Positions 42,210-50,808 of a stretch of 53,581 bases of DNA are shown piece after piece. Within the stretch, counting starts at the first letter, position 1; the number at the start of each line of letters is the position of its first letter. The stretch is taken from contig JAILGP010000228.1 of the NCBI GenBank assembly GCA_024696635.1, positions 1 to 53,581 of the forward strand. The letters are read 5' to 3'. Under the pieces are notes generated by a model. It ran no database searches. It was not told the DNA's origin and saw only the letters and a program-made list of their open reading frames with translations. This DNA is from Eubacterium sp. GTDB taxonomy: Bacteria > Bacillota > Clostridia > Lachnospirales > Lachnospiraceae. Position numbers and translations under genes: made by a program.

Positions 42210-43553
42210 ATGTTAAGAGAAGTGAGTGTAAAGAATGGTAAGCTAAGGGGTCTTGCCTCGGCTGATCCCAGGGTTACCGTATTTAAAGGGGTTCCATATG
42301 CAGCACCACCAGTAGGAAAGAACAGGTGGAGACCGCCTCAGCCATTAGAGGATTGGGAGGGAACCTATCTTGCAAATGAATTTGCTCCTATATCAGTTCA
42401 GGATGTGCCTGGTCTGGGGGATGATGTATATTGTAAGGAGTGGCATGTAGACCCTGATATTCCAATGGATGAGGATTGTCTCTATCTTAATGTGTGGACT
42501 CCTGCTAAAAGTGAAGATGAGAAATTACCTGTTCTGGTATGGTATTTTGGTGGAGCCTTCCAGTGGGGCTATACTGCGGAAATGGAGTTCGATGGAGAGA
42601 AACTTGCAAGAAGAGGAATAATTGTTGTAAGTATCAATTACCGTCTAGCCCTGATGGGATTCCTTGCCCACCCAGAGCTTACAAAGGAAAATCCAGATGG
42701 ACCATGTAATTTTGGACTTCTTGATCAACAGGCTGGACTTCGTTGGGTAAAGGATAATATCCAGGCCTTTGGTGGTGATCCTGAAAATATTGTTATTGCC
42801 GGTCAGTCGGCTGGTGGTGCAAGTGTTATGCAGCAGCTTACCTGTAAGGCTAATAAGGATATAGTAAAGGGTGCAGTAATATTTAGCGGAATGATAGAGA
42901 TGGATGATCCGGATGGTGATATATTTGATCCTATCAGCCTTGAGGAAGCGGAAAAACGTGGTCAGGCCTTCTTTGATTATATTGGTGTTAAGACCCTTGA
43001 AGAAGCTAGAGCTATAGATGCATTTAAGCTTAGGGACCTATACGGGGACTATTCCAAAGATGGAATGGCTCTTAAGATGTTCCCCATAATCGATGGGGTA
43101 AACTATCTTGGAGATCCTTTGAAGAGACTTATTAATGGGGACTGTCCTGATGTGCCTATTATTAGTGGATATACCAGCGATGAATTTACATTTAATGGAA
43201 TAAATGTAGTTGAAAGGTCAATAAGAAACAGCCTTAATAAAGCGATTACAAAGGATAAGGAAGAGGGCAGGAAAAGATGCTTCTACTCCTACTGCTTTGA
43301 TCCTGATATACCAGGTGAAGACGACCCTGGAACATTTCACTCTGTTGACCTCTGGTTCTGGTTTGAAAGCCTTGGCAAATGCTGGAGACCATTCAGGGGA
43401 AGGCACTATGACCTGTCCAGAATAATGTGTAACTATCTTGCCAACTTTGTTAAGAATAAGAATCCCAATGGACTTGATGACGATGGGACCACCATGCCTG
43501 AGTGGAATCCATACGATCTGGCCCAGGATAACATTTTAAAACTAAGCACCTGA
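42210..43553 (+). CDS. Type B carboxylesterase
   Basis: A 447-residue alpha/beta hydrolase. The oxyanion WYFGGAFQWG block, the nucleophile elbow GQSAGGAS (Ser200) and the EDCLYLNVWTP block are textbook features of type B carboxylesterases; the later His lies in FHSVDLWFWFESL. It may remove feruloyl or acetyl groups from imported xylan fragments, but many small esters are possible. Starts 24 bases after the acetylesterase with AGAAGG before the ATG. It is the last gene of the xylan locus, and palindrome copy 10 starts on its stop codon. Confidence 0.88.
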   Translation: MLREVSVKNGKLRGLASADPRVTVFKGVPYAAPPVGKNRWRPPQPLEDWEGTYLANEFAPISVQDVPGLGDDVYCKEWHVDPDIPMDEDCLYLNVWTPAKSEDEKLPVLVWYFGGAFQWGYTAEMEFDGEKLARRGIIVVSINYRLALMGFLAHPELTKENPDGPCNFGLLDQQAGLRWVKDNIQAFGGDPENIVIAGQSAGGASVMQQLTCKANKDIVKGAVIFSGMIEMDDPDGDIFDPISLEEAEKRGQAFFDYIGVKTLEEARAIDAFKLRDLYGDYSKDGMALKMFPIIDGVNYLGDPLKRLINGDCPDVPIISGYTSDEFTFNGINVVERSIRNSLNKAITKDKEEGRKRCFYSYCFDPDIPGEDDPGTFHSVDLWFWFESLGKCWRPFRGRHYDLSRIMCNYLANFVKNKNPNGLDDDGTTMPEWNPYDLAQDNILKLST

Positions 43554-43585
43554 TTTGCCAAAGGGGTCAGACCCTATTGGTAAAT
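43553..43585 (+). repeat. 33-bp palindrome, copy 10 (arms swapped)
   Basis: Begins ATTTGCC and ends GGTAAAT, the outer arms of the reverse complement, but keeps the GTCAGAC core of the other copies. First base is the last base of the TGA stop. Confidence 0.95.
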
Positions 43586-43590
43586 TTTTG

Positions 43591-43636
43591 TTGACATATG
43601 TCAGATAAAGCAATATTATTATTGTGACATATGTCA
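43591..43636 (+). promoter_or_regulatory. Promoter with two TGACATATGTCA operators
   Basis: Perfect -35 TTGACA (43591-43596), 17 bp, then TATTAT (43614-43619). Two identical 12-bp palindromes TGACATATGTCA lie at 43592-43603 (over the -35) and 43625-43636 (over the expected start), 33 bp apart. This is a classic repressor layout for the gene starting at 43653. Confidence 0.85.
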
Positions 43637-43652
43637 GAAAAGAGGAAATGCT

Positions 43653-44396
43653 ATGTCAAGGAAACCTAGAAGCAGATCTATATATGCTTATCCGGATTTT
43701 TGGACTTTCGGTCCTGAGGAGACTCCTTCGGATACGATTATAATGACCCTTGATGAGTACGAGGCCATAAGGCTTATTGATAAGGAAGGCAAGACACAGG
43801 AAGAGTGCGCGGTTCTCATGAATGTGGCGCGAACCACAGTTACTAATATATATGATAGCGCTCGTCGTAAGATTGCTGATGCCATAGTTGAGGGTAAGAG
43901 ACTTGAGTTTAAGGGTGGAGCCTATCAGATAAGCCGTGGGTCAGAACTTACAATTGACAAGAAAGGAAGTAACATAATGAGAGTAGCAGTAACTTATGAA
44001 GATGGTCAGGTTTTTCAGCATTTTGGACACACAGAGCAGTTTAAGGTTTATGATATCCAGGATGGAAATGTAATTAATAGTCAGGTTATAGACACTAATG
44101 GACAGGGTCACGGGGCACTTGCAGGCTTCCTTAGCATGGCTGAGGTTGATACACTTATCTGTGGCGGAATTGGAATGGGCGCCCAGAGAGCTCTTGCAGA
44201 AGCTGGCGTTAAGCTTTATGGTGGAGTTCAGGGAAATGCAGATGACGCGGTAAATGCACTTATAAGCGGTAATCTTGATTTTGATCCTGATGCAAGATGT
44301 GATCATCATGGAGAGGGACATTCCTGTGGCGGACACGGTGAGGGACATTCCTGTGGCGGACATGGTGAAGGCCATTCCTGCGGTCATCATGAATAA
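43653..44396 (+). CDS. DUF134 DNA-binding domain fused to NifX/NafY-like domain with His/Cys tail
   Basis: A 247-residue fusion. Residues 1-100 are DUF134 (MSRKPRSRSIYAYPDFWTFG; helix-turn-helix TQEECAVLMNVARTTVTNIY). Residues 109-215 match the dinitrogenase cofactor-binding family (MRVAVTYEDGQVFQHFGHTE, LICGGIGMGAQRALAEAG), which binds metal clusters. The tail has three copies of GEGHSCGGH-like repeats rich in His and Cys. An internal ATG at 43977 with AAAGGAAG seven bases before it could also make the second domain alone. It probably senses a metal cluster and represses its own promoter through the two palindromes (inference). Confidence 0.88.
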   Translation: MSRKPRSRSIYAYPDFWTFGPEETPSDTIIMTLDEYEAIRLIDKEGKTQEECAVLMNVARTTVTNIYDSARRKIADAIVEGKRLEFKGGAYQISRGSELTIDKKGSNIMRVAVTYEDGQVFQHFGHTEQFKVYDIQDGNVINSQVIDTNGQGHGALAGFLSMAEVDTLICGGIGMGAQRALAEAGVKLYGGVQGNADDAVNALISGNLDFDPDARCDHHGEGHSCGGHGEGHSCGGHGEGHSCGHHE

Positions 44397-44400
44397 TTGA

Positions 44401-44475
44401 TTTAATATTAAATATAACTTGCCGATTTAATGTTAAATATAACTTGCCGATTTATTATTAAATATAAATTGCCGT
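44401..44475 (+). repeat. Three 25-bp iterons directly upstream of a promoter
   Basis: Exact 25-bp periods at 44401, 44426 and 44451, each starting TTTAATATTAAA or a close variant (a palindrome) and ending TTGCCG. The last base of the third copy is the first base of a TTGACA box. Confidence 0.9.
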
Positions 44476-44503
44476 TGACAAAATAATTTATTCTTGCTAG
44501 GAT
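44475..44503 (+). promoter_or_regulatory. Promoter of a candidate small RNA
   Basis: TTGACA at 44475-44480, 17 bp, TAGGAT at 44498-44503. The predicted start is near 44510. Confidence 0.65.
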
Positions 44504-44509
44504 GTATTG

Positions 44510-44598
44510 GTTCATCGGAGGGTGAGTTATTCTTAAGAAATAGCGAGCTGGATAAGATGTCTGGTTGAGAGACCAGATTCTTGTCCAGCTTTTATTTT
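44510..44598 (+). ncRNA. Candidate small RNA of about 89 bases
   Basis: It is bounded by the promoter at 44475-44503 and a strong terminator: left arm 44546-44565 (AGCTGGATAAGATGTCTGGT), right arm 44572-44590, one bulge and G-U pairs, then TTTATTTTT. No open frame of use is inside. I do not recognise a riboswitch class, and the next gene begins 240 bases later. It could be a free small RNA or an unusual leader. Confidence 0.55.
44546..44598 (+). terminator. Strong intrinsic terminator
   Basis: A stem of about 19 bp with one bulge and an apical loop around TGAGAG, followed by a T-rich run. It closes the candidate small RNA. Confidence 0.88.
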
Positions 44599-44840
44599 TG
44601 AAAGTGAAGAAAGCTAAATTATGTAAACCATAATCAAAGGGGTTAAACATATAAAAACAAAGGGAATGTGATAAATCGTAACATGGATTATGTAAACCAA
44701 GATAAGCACACTATAAAACCAAGATAAAGCACACCATAAAACCAAGATAAAGGCACCATAAAACCAAGAAAAAGACACCATAAAACCAAGATATTAACAT
44801 TTAATAAATCAAAATAAATATAAAATTAAAAGGAAATATT
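44599..44840. other. Gene-free leader of the MATE gene
   Basis: No open frame is credible. The notable content is the tandem repeat at 44694-44792; the remainder is A-rich, with AAAGGA as ribosome binding site for the MATE gene. Confidence 0.6.
44694..44792 (+). repeat. Tandem 22-23-bp A-rich repeats
   Basis: Four units of AAACCAAGATAAAGCACACC type plus a partial fifth, with small indels, just upstream of the MATE gene. Confidence 0.9.
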
Positions 44841-46202
44841 ATGGAAGACAGAATCGATTTTACAAAAGGAAAGATAGTATTACCACTTCTAAAATTCGCA
44901 GGACCAGTGCTTTTTGCCTTGTTTTTGCAAGCCATGTATGGAGCCGTAGACCTTATGATAGTTGGTAAATTTGCCAGCTCGGCAGATGTATCAGCAGTAT
45001 CCACAGGTTCTCAGATTATGATGACTATAACAAACCTCATCAGCAGCCTCTGCATGGGAATGACTATAATACTGGGGCAGAAGATAGGCGAGAAAAAAGC
45101 GGCGGAAGGTGGACGTATAATAGGAAGTGGACTTATGCTCTTTATGGTATTTGGTCTGGTTTTAACATTTGTCCTGCCCCTGATGTCACCACAGCTTGCT
45201 GGTATTATGCATGCCCCTGAGGAAGCCTTTGATCTTACATCCATGTATATAAAAATCTGCGGCGGAGGTGCTGTTGTAATTATTGCTTATAATCTTATTG
45301 GTGGAATATTCAGAGGAATCGGGGACTCAAATACCCCTCTTGTGACGGTAATGATTGCCTGTATTTGTAATATAGTAGGGGATTTGATTCTGGTTGCAGG
45401 TCTTCAGATGGGAACAGTAGGAGCTGCCATTGCAACGGTTGGGGCTCAGCTTATCAGCGTCCTTATCTCCCTCCTTCTTATTTCAAGAAAAAAACTTCCC
45501 TTTGAAATGCATTTGAATAATCTGAAATGGGACAAGAAAATTATAAAAAGAATTCTTCTAGTGGGCTCACCGATAGCTCTTCAGGATCTTCTGGTTGGAA
45601 TATCTTTCTTAGTTATACTTTCAATTGTAAATGCTATTGGTCTTATCCAATCTGCAGGCGTTGGAGTTGCTGAAAAAGTCTGTGCCTTTATCATGCTGGT
45701 GCCAGCTGCATTTATGCAATCCATGTCAGCATTTGTTGCCCAGAACAAGGGGGCAGGCAGATTTGACAGGGCTATCAAGGGCTTTAAGTCGGCAGTTTCT
45801 ATATCATTTTTATTTGGTATGCTTATGTTTTATATGGCATTTTTCCATGGGGATATGCTTGCTGGTATTTTTTCAAATGATGAAGTTGTCATTCTTGCTG
45901 CGGCAGATTATCTCAAAGCCTATGCCATAGACTGTCTGCTTACATGCTTTCTATTTTGTTTCATTGGCTTTTATAATGGGCTGGGCCATACCTCATTTGT
46001 CATGGTGCAGGGAATTATCGGTGCCTTTGCAGTCCGCGTGCCCGTATCATTTATCATGAGCAGGATGGCTGGGGTTACCCTGTTTCGTATAGGACTTGCC
46101 ACACCTTGCTCAACTGTAATTCAGATAGCTATATGCCTGGTTTTTCTCATATATATAAGGAGACACAACAATAAAATGGTAACGGTTCCCCATACTATAT
46201 AA
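44841..46202 (+). CDS. MATE-family multidrug/metabolite exporter
   Basis: A 453-residue membrane protein with about 12 helices in two related halves, typical for MATE exporters driven by Na+ or H+. The opening TKGKIVLPLLKFAGPVLFAL, then AVDLMIVGKFASSADVSAVS and FRGIGDSNTPL blocks are diagnostic. AAAGGA precedes the ATG. Substrate cannot be read. The upstream gap holds a candidate small RNA and tandem repeats, so regulation could be unusual. Confidence 0.92.
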   Translation: MEDRIDFTKGKIVLPLLKFAGPVLFALFLQAMYGAVDLMIVGKFASSADVSAVSTGSQIMMTITNLISSLCMGMTIILGQKIGEKKAAEGGRIIGSGLMLFMVFGLVLTFVLPLMSPQLAGIMHAPEEAFDLTSMYIKICGGGAVVIIAYNLIGGIFRGIGDSNTPLVTVMIACICNIVGDLILVAGLQMGTVGAAIATVGAQLISVLISLLLISRKKLPFEMHLNNLKWDKKIIKRILLVGSPIALQDLLVGISFLVILSIVNAIGLIQSAGVGVAEKVCAFIMLVPAAFMQSMSAFVAQNKGAGRFDRAIKGFKSAVSISFLFGMLMFYMAFFHGDMLAGIFSNDEVVILAAADYLKAYAIDCLLTCFLFCFIGFYNGLGHTSFVMVQGIIGAFAVRVPVSFIMSRMAGVTLFRIGLATPCSTVIQIAICLVFLIYIRRHNNKMVTVPHTI

Positions 46203-46492
46203 TCTTCTGTGCGGTATGAATAAGCGTGGTTTTTCTTTCTTTTTTCAAAAATATAATATAAATTTTTATAAGCGACGTATGAAAGTTTAAGTGATTTTAA
46301 TGACATAAACTGGCCTATAAAGAAAGCCTTTTAATAATAAAAATACATGGATATATATGGGTAAAACCATAAAGAAAATGTTAAAAATATGCCTTAGTCT
46401 GCTTGATTTAGGGGACAAATCAGAGTATTCTAAATAAATATAAGGAAGGGAAAATAATTGCGTAAAAATCGCAGGAAAAAAGGAGGACTAAA

Positions 46493-47002
46493 ATGAAGTT
46501 AGCAGTTATTTATGATTCAAAAACAGGAAATACCCAGCAGGCAGGTGAATGGATTGTCGAGGGTATGAATGGGATTCCCGGAGTCCAGGCAAAGGCATTC
46601 TCAATTGATGATGTGGACCAGGATTTTGTGAAAGAGGCAAAGGGAATCGTGGCTGGATCACCATCCTATGCAGCAGCAATGACACCGGCTTTACATGCAT
46701 GGCTTCTGGAGAATGGGGGTCAGCTTGGTTTTGCTGGAAAGCTGGGTGGAGCATATGCCACAGAACAGTTTACTCATGGTGGAGGAGAAAGCGTAATCCA
46801 GAATATTCTTACTATTGAAATGGTTAATGGTATGCTTTGTTATTCAAGTGGCGGCGCCTGCGGAGCTCCTTATATACACCTTGGCCCTATAGGTGTTAAT
46901 AATAACGTAGAAAAGCATAACGGTATGGATTATTATAAGGATTATTTTACGATCTTTGGAAAGCGTTTTGCTGATAAGGCCCTTGAGCTTTTCAATGACT
47001 AA
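46493..47002 (+). CDS. Flavodoxin-family protein
   Basis: A 169-residue FMN-binding flavodoxin-fold protein. The phosphate loop is YDSKTGNTQQ and the flavin-stacking region lies around GSPSYAAAMTPALHAW. GGGACGAPYI-like loops near residue 125 resemble WrbA-type oxidoreductases. It probably transfers electrons to a quinone or iron enzyme in the cytosol. AGGAGG precedes the ATG. The feo genes nearby make a link to iron or redox balance possible, but nothing proves it. Confidence 0.85.
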   Translation: MKLAVIYDSKTGNTQQAGEWIVEGMNGIPGVQAKAFSIDDVDQDFVKEAKGIVAGSPSYAAAMTPALHAWLLENGGQLGFAGKLGGAYATEQFTHGGGESVIQNILTIEMVNGMLCYSSGGACGAPYIHLGPIGVNNNVEKHNGMDYYKDYFTIFGKRFADKALELFND

Positions 47003-47033
47003 TAAATGACCAATAAATGATTAATAATTGAAA

Positions 47034-48002
47034 TTATTTCTTAAATTTAATACTGGTTTGTCTATATTCTAAAGGTCGCATGCCATAGTATTCTTTGAAT
47101 ATCTTGGCAAAGCGGCCTTGATTTGTGTAACCGCATAAATCTGCAATATCAAATATAGATATGTCTGTTTCGGCAAGCATTTTTGCTGCTTTTTTCAGTC
47201 TGGCAATTTTCATATATTCAGATACATTCATATCAAACATGATTTTAAAATACTTTTTTAAACTGCTTTGACTGATATTCAGTTCTTCCGATATTTGTCT
47301 AATAGAAATATGAACTGATAAATCCTGAGTTAGTCTTTTATGTACGGCCCTTGCGATTTCCATCTGCCCCTTAGTAAGATAAAGGGTGCTTGTATCATTT
47401 GCTAATTCGTTTTTGGAAAGAATTCTCAGGATTTTTAACATGTTAAGTTTGATTATGTATGGATCCTCATCCTTATCGCTATACATATCTAGCCAGATTT
47501 TCTGTACTTCACTATTAGCTTCCAGTATGAGAAGCCCATTATTATTTTTACTTAGATTATTTAAACAGTTAATATCTATTTGGAATTCATTTAGAATATC
47601 CCATGTTTCTTTTGTAAACAATTCTTCAATTATGCCAACCTCAAATCCAAGATAAAAATCTGAAGGGTAGAAGAAGGATTCCTTTACAACATATCCACCT
47701 ATGCTTATATTATTATCGGTCAAATATTTATATTTATCCCCGAATGCCTTAAATTCGCACCTTCCTGATAAGCAATAATTGATAACGATCATCTGTGTTT
47801 CTTTAGGAAATGTACCGGCATTTATATTTGTGGCATGTACCTCGTTCAGGAATAAATATATTCCAGGATAAAAAGGATAAAATGTATTAATGTAGTAGCC
47901 ATCTTCAACCTCTTTTCTTTTTACCGTGATTTTTTCAATATCTCTTGGAAAAATAGTAGATATAGTATTTATGGTATTTGGTTTTTCCTTGTCGTAGTTC
48001 AT
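47034..48002 (-). CDS. AraC-family regulator
   Basis: A 322-residue regulator with an N-terminal sensor of about 200 residues and a C-terminal AraC domain (IRQISEELNISQSSLKKYFK, then GYTNQGRFAKIFKEYYGMRP). It is transcribed away from feoA across a 144-bp gap, so it may control ferrous iron uptake. This regulator type is common next to iron or siderophore genes in clostridia, but the ligand is unknown. It converges on the flavodoxin gene. Confidence 0.88.
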   Translation of the reverse strand: MNYDKEKPNTINTISTIFPRDIEKITVKRKEVEDGYYINTFYPFYPGIYLFLNEVHATNINAGTFPKETQMIVINYCLSGRCEFKAFGDKYKYLTDNNISIGGYVVKESFFYPSDFYLGFEVGIIEELFTKETWDILNEFQIDINCLNNLSKNNNGLLILEANSEVQKIWLDMYSDKDEDPYIIKLNMLKILRILSKNELANDTSTLYLTKGQMEIARAVHKRLTQDLSVHISIRQISEELNISQSSLKKYFKIMFDMNVSEYMKIARLKKAAKMLAETDISIFDIADLCGYTNQGRFAKIFKEYYGMRPLEYRQTSIKFKK

Positions 48003-48112
48003 GGGTTTTCCTCTTAAAAAAAACAGTGCTCAAATGTCCTTTTTTATTCAAATTTGCATAGAAAGTTAATTTATTCTAACATATATTAGTTACCTGTATC
48101 AAATAGGAATTT

Positions 48113-48123
48113 TTAGTTACTAA
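48113..48123. promoter_or_regulatory. Palindrome TTAGTTACTAA before feoA
   Basis: An 11-bp odd palindrome. A second TTAGTTAC lies about 27 bases upstream in the same gap. Possible operator for the AraC regulator or an iron regulator; weak evidence. Confidence 0.35.
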
Positions 48124-48146
48124 AAAAAATAAAGAAAGGGAAAAGT

Positions 48147-48374
48147 ATGAATCTCACGGAATTAAAAAATGGACAAAGGGCCATAATAGTTAAGATTGAG
48201 GGTGATAGAAGATATCTTACCCGTATCACATCTATTGGTCTTAATGTTGGATGCAAGGTGGAAATGCTCCAGAACGTTAAGAAAAAACCACTACTTATTT
48301 ATGGAAGAGACACAATGATTGCACTTAATAAGGAAGAATCTAAAAGAATTCAGGTGGAGGTGGCTGCATCATGA
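48147..48374 (+). CDS. feoA: FeoA, ferrous iron transport SH3-like protein
   Basis: A 75-residue SH3-fold protein (TELKNGQRAIIVKIEG, TRITSIGLNVGCKVEML, GRDTMIALNKEESKRI) that supports FeoB. AAAGGG precedes the ATG. Its stop overlaps the feoB start by four bases, the usual arrangement. Size is standard. Confidence 0.95.
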   Translation: MNLTELKNGQRAIIVKIEGDRRYLTRITSIGLNVGCKVEMLQNVKKKPLLIYGRDTMIALNKEESKRIQVEVAAS

Positions 48375-50380
48375 CAGATAATAAAACTATAGCACTTTTG
48401 GGACAGCCTAATTCGGGTAAATCTTCAATTTTTAATAGTCTTACTGGTATGCATCAGCATGTTGGTAACTGGCCCGGCAAGACAGTAGAAAAGAAGGAAG
48501 GTACATTTGAATATAACAATGTAACATATACTATTGCTGACTTACCTGGTTCATACTCTCTTTCTGCAAACTCTGACGAAGAAATAGTAACAAGAGACTA
48601 TATAGTAAAGAAAGACCTTGATATGGTTTGTATTTTGGCAGATTCGTCCCAGTTGGAGAGAAGCCTTTATATGCTGGCTGATTTTGCAGGACTTAAAACT
48701 CCGGCTATGCTGGTTTTAACCATGGGTGATGTTGCCAAGGTTAAGGGTAAAAAAATAGATAGGGATGCTCTTTCTAAAAAGCTTGGTATAGAGGTCTGTT
48801 CTGTTATTGCTTATGATAAGAAAACATTTGATCCTTTTTACAAGGCGGTTGAGAATACTATTCAAAACAAGACATGTTTAAATGCAGAAGGACTTTATTC
48901 GTTTTTCAAAACCTCAGATGTGGCAGAGGAATATGAAGCAGCTCTTGAAGTTGGAGAAAAGCTTGCAGATTCCCGCCGTACAAAGGAATGGATTGCTTCT
49001 AAAATACTCGAGGATGATGAGCTTATTCTAAGAGAACTTAAAATAAATAATCTTGAGAAGACTGATTCTTCGGCCAAGACCACTCTTAGGGTGAGTGATG
49101 CAAGGTTCAATTGGATTGATCAGATTCTTGAGGGCTGCTTTACAAATGATAAGAAGCCTTCTGAACTTCTTACAAAATTTGATAGAAAGGCCATAGGACC
49201 TAGAACAGGAGTTTTAATTTCAATACTTATGATGATAGTTGCTCTTGTAGGGTCCATGGTTGTTGCATTTCCTTTTATGGGACTGGGTGGAAGCATTCCA
49301 ACAATATTAAATCCTCTGGTAGATGCTATTTCATCAGGTATTGGTATATCTGAAACTATTTCGCATTTTATTAAATCAACAGTAATTACATCCTTAGGAT
49401 GGGTTATATCAATGGTTGGATTTATTTTCGGCATGAGTTTTGTTTTCGGAATCCTGGAAGAGGTTGGTTATATGGCCAGAGTGTCCTATGTTTTCGATAG
49501 ATCCATGGGAAAAATCGGTCTTCAGGGTAAGGCTGTAATGCCTATGATCATGGGATTTGGTTGTACTATGGGTAGTGTTTCCGGTTCTAAGGTTATTGAT
49601 TCCTATGGACAGAAGATACTTACAATAGCAGTTGCCTGGGCTATTCCATGTGGCGCTACATTTGTAGTTATTCCAACTCTGGCAAATGAATTTTTTGGAA
49701 ACGTTGGTGGAATACTGGTTATGCTATTCATATTCCTTATAATGTTTGGTCATATTATTTTAACAGCAAAGATTTTTGGAAAGAAGCTTAATCCTGTGGA
49801 TAAGAGAACAGGAATGGTAATGGAAATGCCTCCTTATCATAAGCCTAGATGGGGATTCGTTTTAAAGAATTCTCTCATGCGTATGTGGGATGTATTTGTG
49901 AAGGCCTTCAGCATCGAGCTTGTTGTATGTATCATATTCTACTTCCTGAGTTATTCATCTTCAGGAATCGAGACGAGTATTTTATATAAGGTAGGACATA
50001 TTATAGAGCCGGTTTCTAAGTTCTTTGGAATGGGCTGGCAGACATTTATATCCTTCTTTGCAGCTATGCTTTCTAAGGAGGCGGTACTTGGTGTTTTGTC
50101 TGCTATATTTGCAAATACTGGTAATCTTACGGATTCTACAACAGGGCTTGCGGCTGCATCAGATAATGTTGCACAGTTAGTTGCTGCTTCTATTCCTAAG
50201 GCAGAGGCCCTTGCATTTATCATTGCAGTAACATTTAACATTCCATGTATTCAGGCAGTGGTTTCAACCTATAATGAAACTCACTCCGTAAAATGGACAG
50301 CCAGAATTGGAGGTTACTATGTCCTTACAGCCCTTGTTTTAGCTGCTATAGTTTATCATGTTGCAGCTCTCTTTATGTAA
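48371..50380 (+). CDS. feoB: FeoB, ferrous iron transporter GTPase
   Basis: A 669-residue membrane transporter. The cytosolic G domain has G1 GQPNSGKS (11-18), G2 Thr38, G3 DLPG (57-60). The G4 position, normally NxxD, reads TMGD (117-120). A helical spacer of about 100 residues is followed by eight or so membrane helices with the [10 protein letters not shown] and AIPCGATF gate motifs. It imports Fe(II). It overlaps feoA by four bases, and two small cysteine-rich genes follow. Confidence 0.95.
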   Translation: MTDNKTIALLGQPNSGKSSIFNSLTGMHQHVGNWPGKTVEKKEGTFEYNNVTYTIADLPGSYSLSANSDEEIVTRDYIVKKDLDMVCILADSSQLERSLYMLADFAGLKTPAMLVLTMGDVAKVKGKKIDRDALSKKLGIEVCSVIAYDKKTFDPFYKAVENTIQNKTCLNAEGLYSFFKTSDVAEEYEAALEVGEKLADSRRTKEWIASKILEDDELILRELKINNLEKTDSSAKTTLRVSDARFNWIDQILEGCFTNDKKPSELLTKFDRKAIGPRTGVLISILMMIVALVGSMVVAFPFMGLGGSIPTILNPLVDAISSGIGISETISHFIKSTVITSLGWVISMVGFIFGMSFVFGILEEVGYMARVSYVFDRSMGKIGLQGKAVMPMIMGFGCTMGSVSGSKVIDSYGQKILTIAVAWAIPCGATFVVIPTLANEFFGNVGGILVMLFIFLIMFGHIILTAKIFGKKLNPVDKRTGMVMEMPPYHKPRWGFVLKNSLMRMWDVFVKAFSIELVVCIIFYFLSYSSSGIETSILYKVGHIIEPVSKFFGMGWQTFISFFAAMLSKEAVLGVLSAIFANTGNLTDSTTGLAAASDNVAQLVAASIPKAEALAFIIAVTFNIPCIQAVVSTYNETHSVKWTARIGGYYVLTALVLAAIVYHVAALFM

Positions 50381-50550
50381 GAACTTTGGGTAAATGCCAT
50401 AGTAGGAATTATATTAGTGAAGCTATTTTATAAGAAGCTATTTTATAAATAGAAATAATGGCTTATAAATTATGATTATGTTTTATAAGAGAAATATTGC
50501 GGGAAAATTTACATTTTTTAAATCATGATAAGGATGAAGAGGTAGATAAA

Positions 50551-50808
50551 ATGGATGATTTGATTTCATTAATAACTGAATCTGAAATGATTTCCATGGT
50601 GGAATTATCTGATAAGCTTAATATGTCCAAGGATATGATCCTGGCTAGGCTGGAGAGATATGAACAGCTGGGCTTCATTAAAAGAGTGGTAGAAAAGGGT
50701 ACTTCTTCATCCTGCTCCTGTAATTGTAATTCCTGCAAAGGCTGTAACATTTCAAAAGGACCTGACAAGCCCCTGGTTTATTGGATGAAAGGAGACCGCC
50801 TTAAATGA
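50551..50808 (+). CDS. FeoC-like winged-helix protein with cysteine cluster
   Basis: An 85-residue protein: a small winged helix (LSDKLNMSKDMILARLERYE) and five cysteines within 11 residues (55, 57, 59, 62, 65), fit for an iron-sulfur cluster or metal sensing. FeoC-like proteins associate with FeoB and may control it. GAGGT before the ATG at 50551 sets the start; the frame is open from 50497 without a ribosome binding site. Its end overlaps the next gene by four bases. Confidence 0.82.
   Translation: MDDLISLITESEMISMVELSDKLNMSKDMILARLERYEQLGFIKRVVEKGTSSSCSCNCNSCKGCNISKGPDKPLVYWMKGDRLK

Noticed and set aside
44498-44598. Guanidine (ykkC) or related riboswitch before the MATE gene
   Set aside because: CTAGGAT and CTGGTTGAGAGACCAG look faintly similar, but the required conserved blocks and their order are missing, and the gene lies 240 bases after the terminator.
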